The position numbers and the translations under genes are program-made. The notes beneath the pieces are model-generated. The model made no database searches, had not been told where the DNA came from, and saw only the letters and a list, made by a program, of their open reading frames with translations. 64,000 nt of DNA from Nocardia paucivorans NBRC 100373 (lineage in GTDB: Bacteria > Actinomycetota > Actinomycetes > Mycobacteriales > Mycobacteriaceae), in NCBI RefSeq assembly GCF_000308675.1, contig NZ_BAGE01000040.1:62001-126000 (forward strand). The letters run 5' to 3'. This document shows positions 63,317 to 64,000 of this stretch, piece after piece (position 1 is the first letter of the stretch; each line of letters opens with the position of its first letter).

Positions 63317-63328
63317 TATCATGTCCGT

Positions 63329-64000
63329 TCAGTTGAGCAGAGTGGTGTCGACACCGGACAGCAGATCGTCCTGAACCGTGGCCGGAGACGGATACGCGCG
63401 CTTGCTGTGGGAAAGCCCGGTCTGGACGAGCATTTCGCACATCTTGTAGGCGACGACGCCGGGATTCAGCACCGGAACCTCGAGCACTTTTTCGAGGTGG
63501 GCATGGCTTTGGTGCATGGTCGTCGAACCGAGGACGATGACGTCCGCGCCGTCCTCGTCGATGGCGGCGCGTGCCTGGCGTTCGAGCGCTCCGAAGGCGA
63601 AATCCTCCTTGCCGGCCAGCAATTCCGCGGTGTCCGGCGGCACACCGATATCGCGAACCGAGGCGAGCTTCGCCGTCAGTCCGTGTTCCCGTGCCGCCTT
63701 GTGGTAGAGCTCATGCCATTGCGGCCACATGGTGACGACCGAGAACTTCTTGCCGAGCAACGCGGCCAACAGCATCGACGCCTGGTTCGGGGCGACCACC
63801 GGTATGGTCAGCCGGGAGCGCAATGCGGCGAGGGCGGAATCGCTCATCGAATTGACACAGACGGCCGCATATCCTTGTTCCTCGGCACGGCAACCCGCAT
63901 CGAGCACGAAAGCGTCGGCCAGGGTGGTTTCGTAGGCGCTGTCGAGGGTCGCACCACCGGCTCGCGCACAGACGAAAACGTTCTCGAATCCCGGATGCAC
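63329..64000 (-). CDS. Asp/Glu racemase-fold protein without catalytic cysteines (partial)
   Basis: At least 223 residues; the gene continues beyond the window end. The fold is that of Asp/Glu/hydantoin racemases and maleate isomerase/arylmalonate decarboxylase relatives. Where racemases have the first cysteine (a CFxDPxL-like segment) this protein reads VNSMSDSAL, and the second (LGCxGM) reads LGSTTMHQS, so both positions appear to be serine. Racemase activity is therefore doubtful. It ends 13 bases before the meta-cleavage hydrolase ATG and is probably co-transcribed with it. Confidence 0.75.
   Translation of the reverse strand: MHPGFENVFVCARAGGATLDSAYETTLADAFVLDAGCRAEEQGYAAVCVNSMSDSALAALRSRLTIPVVAPNQASMLLAALLGKKFSVVTMWPQWHELYHKAAREHGLTAKLASVRDIGVPPDTAELLAGKEDFAFGALERQARAAIDEDGADVIVLGSTTMHQSHAHLEKVLEVPVLNPGVVAYKMCEMLVQTGLSHSKRAYPSPATVQDDLLSGVDTTLLN

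Noticed and set aside
1..64000. tRNA, rRNA, insertion sequence, prophage or attachment-site features
   Set aside because: No transposase or integrase motif, terminal inverted repeats, tRNA-like cloverleaf or rRNA sequence was recognised by eye.

Overview
The window is high-GC DNA from an actinobacterium. GTG starts, ATGA/GTGA gene overlaps, TetR/MarR regulators with palindromic operators, a carotenoid crtU/crtB set and nocardioform-type families (DUF3159, DUF1023, MutS-like ATPases) point to Mycobacteriales. Nocardia is the most likely genus; this is inferred from gene content, not from a marker gene.

Layout. 1-12.5 kb holds accessory genes: a DUF3159 membrane protein, a secreted protein diverging from a beta-lactamase-like lipoprotein across a 27-bp palindrome, a kinase-fold phosphotransferase, a Baeyer-Villiger monooxygenase, a P450 without a normal ExxR motif, a TetR/epimerase pair and two adjacent decayed MutS-like ATPase genes. 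13.3-17.8 kb is a toluene/alkene-type di-iron monooxygenase operon (tmoA-B-C-D-E order, no reductase) diverging from a MarR regulator that has its own coupled leader peptide. 18-19.8 kb holds a DUF1023 hydrolase and a small partner.

20-47 kb is the centrepiece, a thiazoline-type nonribosomal peptide metallophore system. On the minus strand a 3152-aa synthetase (FAAL-ACP-Cy-A-PCP-Cy-MT-like-PCP-Cy-PCP) overlaps a 1831-aa pyochelin-synthetase-like protein (docking-Cy-A[MT]-PCP-TE). These are followed by a saccharopine-dehydrogenase-like protein, a 22-codon ORF, a thiazolinyl imine reductase and a type II thioesterase, all joined by 4-nt stop/start overlaps. A second coupled unit encodes two YbtP/YbtQ-like ABC half-transporters and a complete ECF importer (S, T and a fused double ATPase). 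An MFS exporter and a methyltransferase run divergently. Similar AT-rich boxes resembling actinobacterial Zur sites lie in front of both minus-strand units and I see no IdeR-type iron box, so zinc is a serious alternative to iron. The loading domain is a fatty acyl-AMP ligase and no salicylate genes are present, so the product should be an acyl-capped chain of up to four cysteine-derived heterocycles.

47-51 kb: a TetR regulator, a flavin monooxygenase unit that shares its operator sequence, and an anchored alpha/beta hydrolase. 51.6-57 kb: a carotenoid operon (UDP-glycosyltransferase, crtB, crtU, Rieske/DUF5914-like protein with a repetitive tail). 57-59.5 kb: a quinone-oxidoreductase-like gene with a divergent TetR and a decayed flavin monooxygenase. 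59.6-64 kb: the lower part of a meta-cleavage pathway (hydrolase, hydratase, acylating aldehyde dehydrogenase, aldolase) plus an Asp/Glu-racemase-fold protein that has lost both catalytic cysteines. That gene is cut by the window end.

No rRNA, tRNA, IS element, phage gene or CRISPR array was recognised. Starts were chosen from Shine-Dalgarno (SD) sequences and overlaps. Functions come from motif recognition only.
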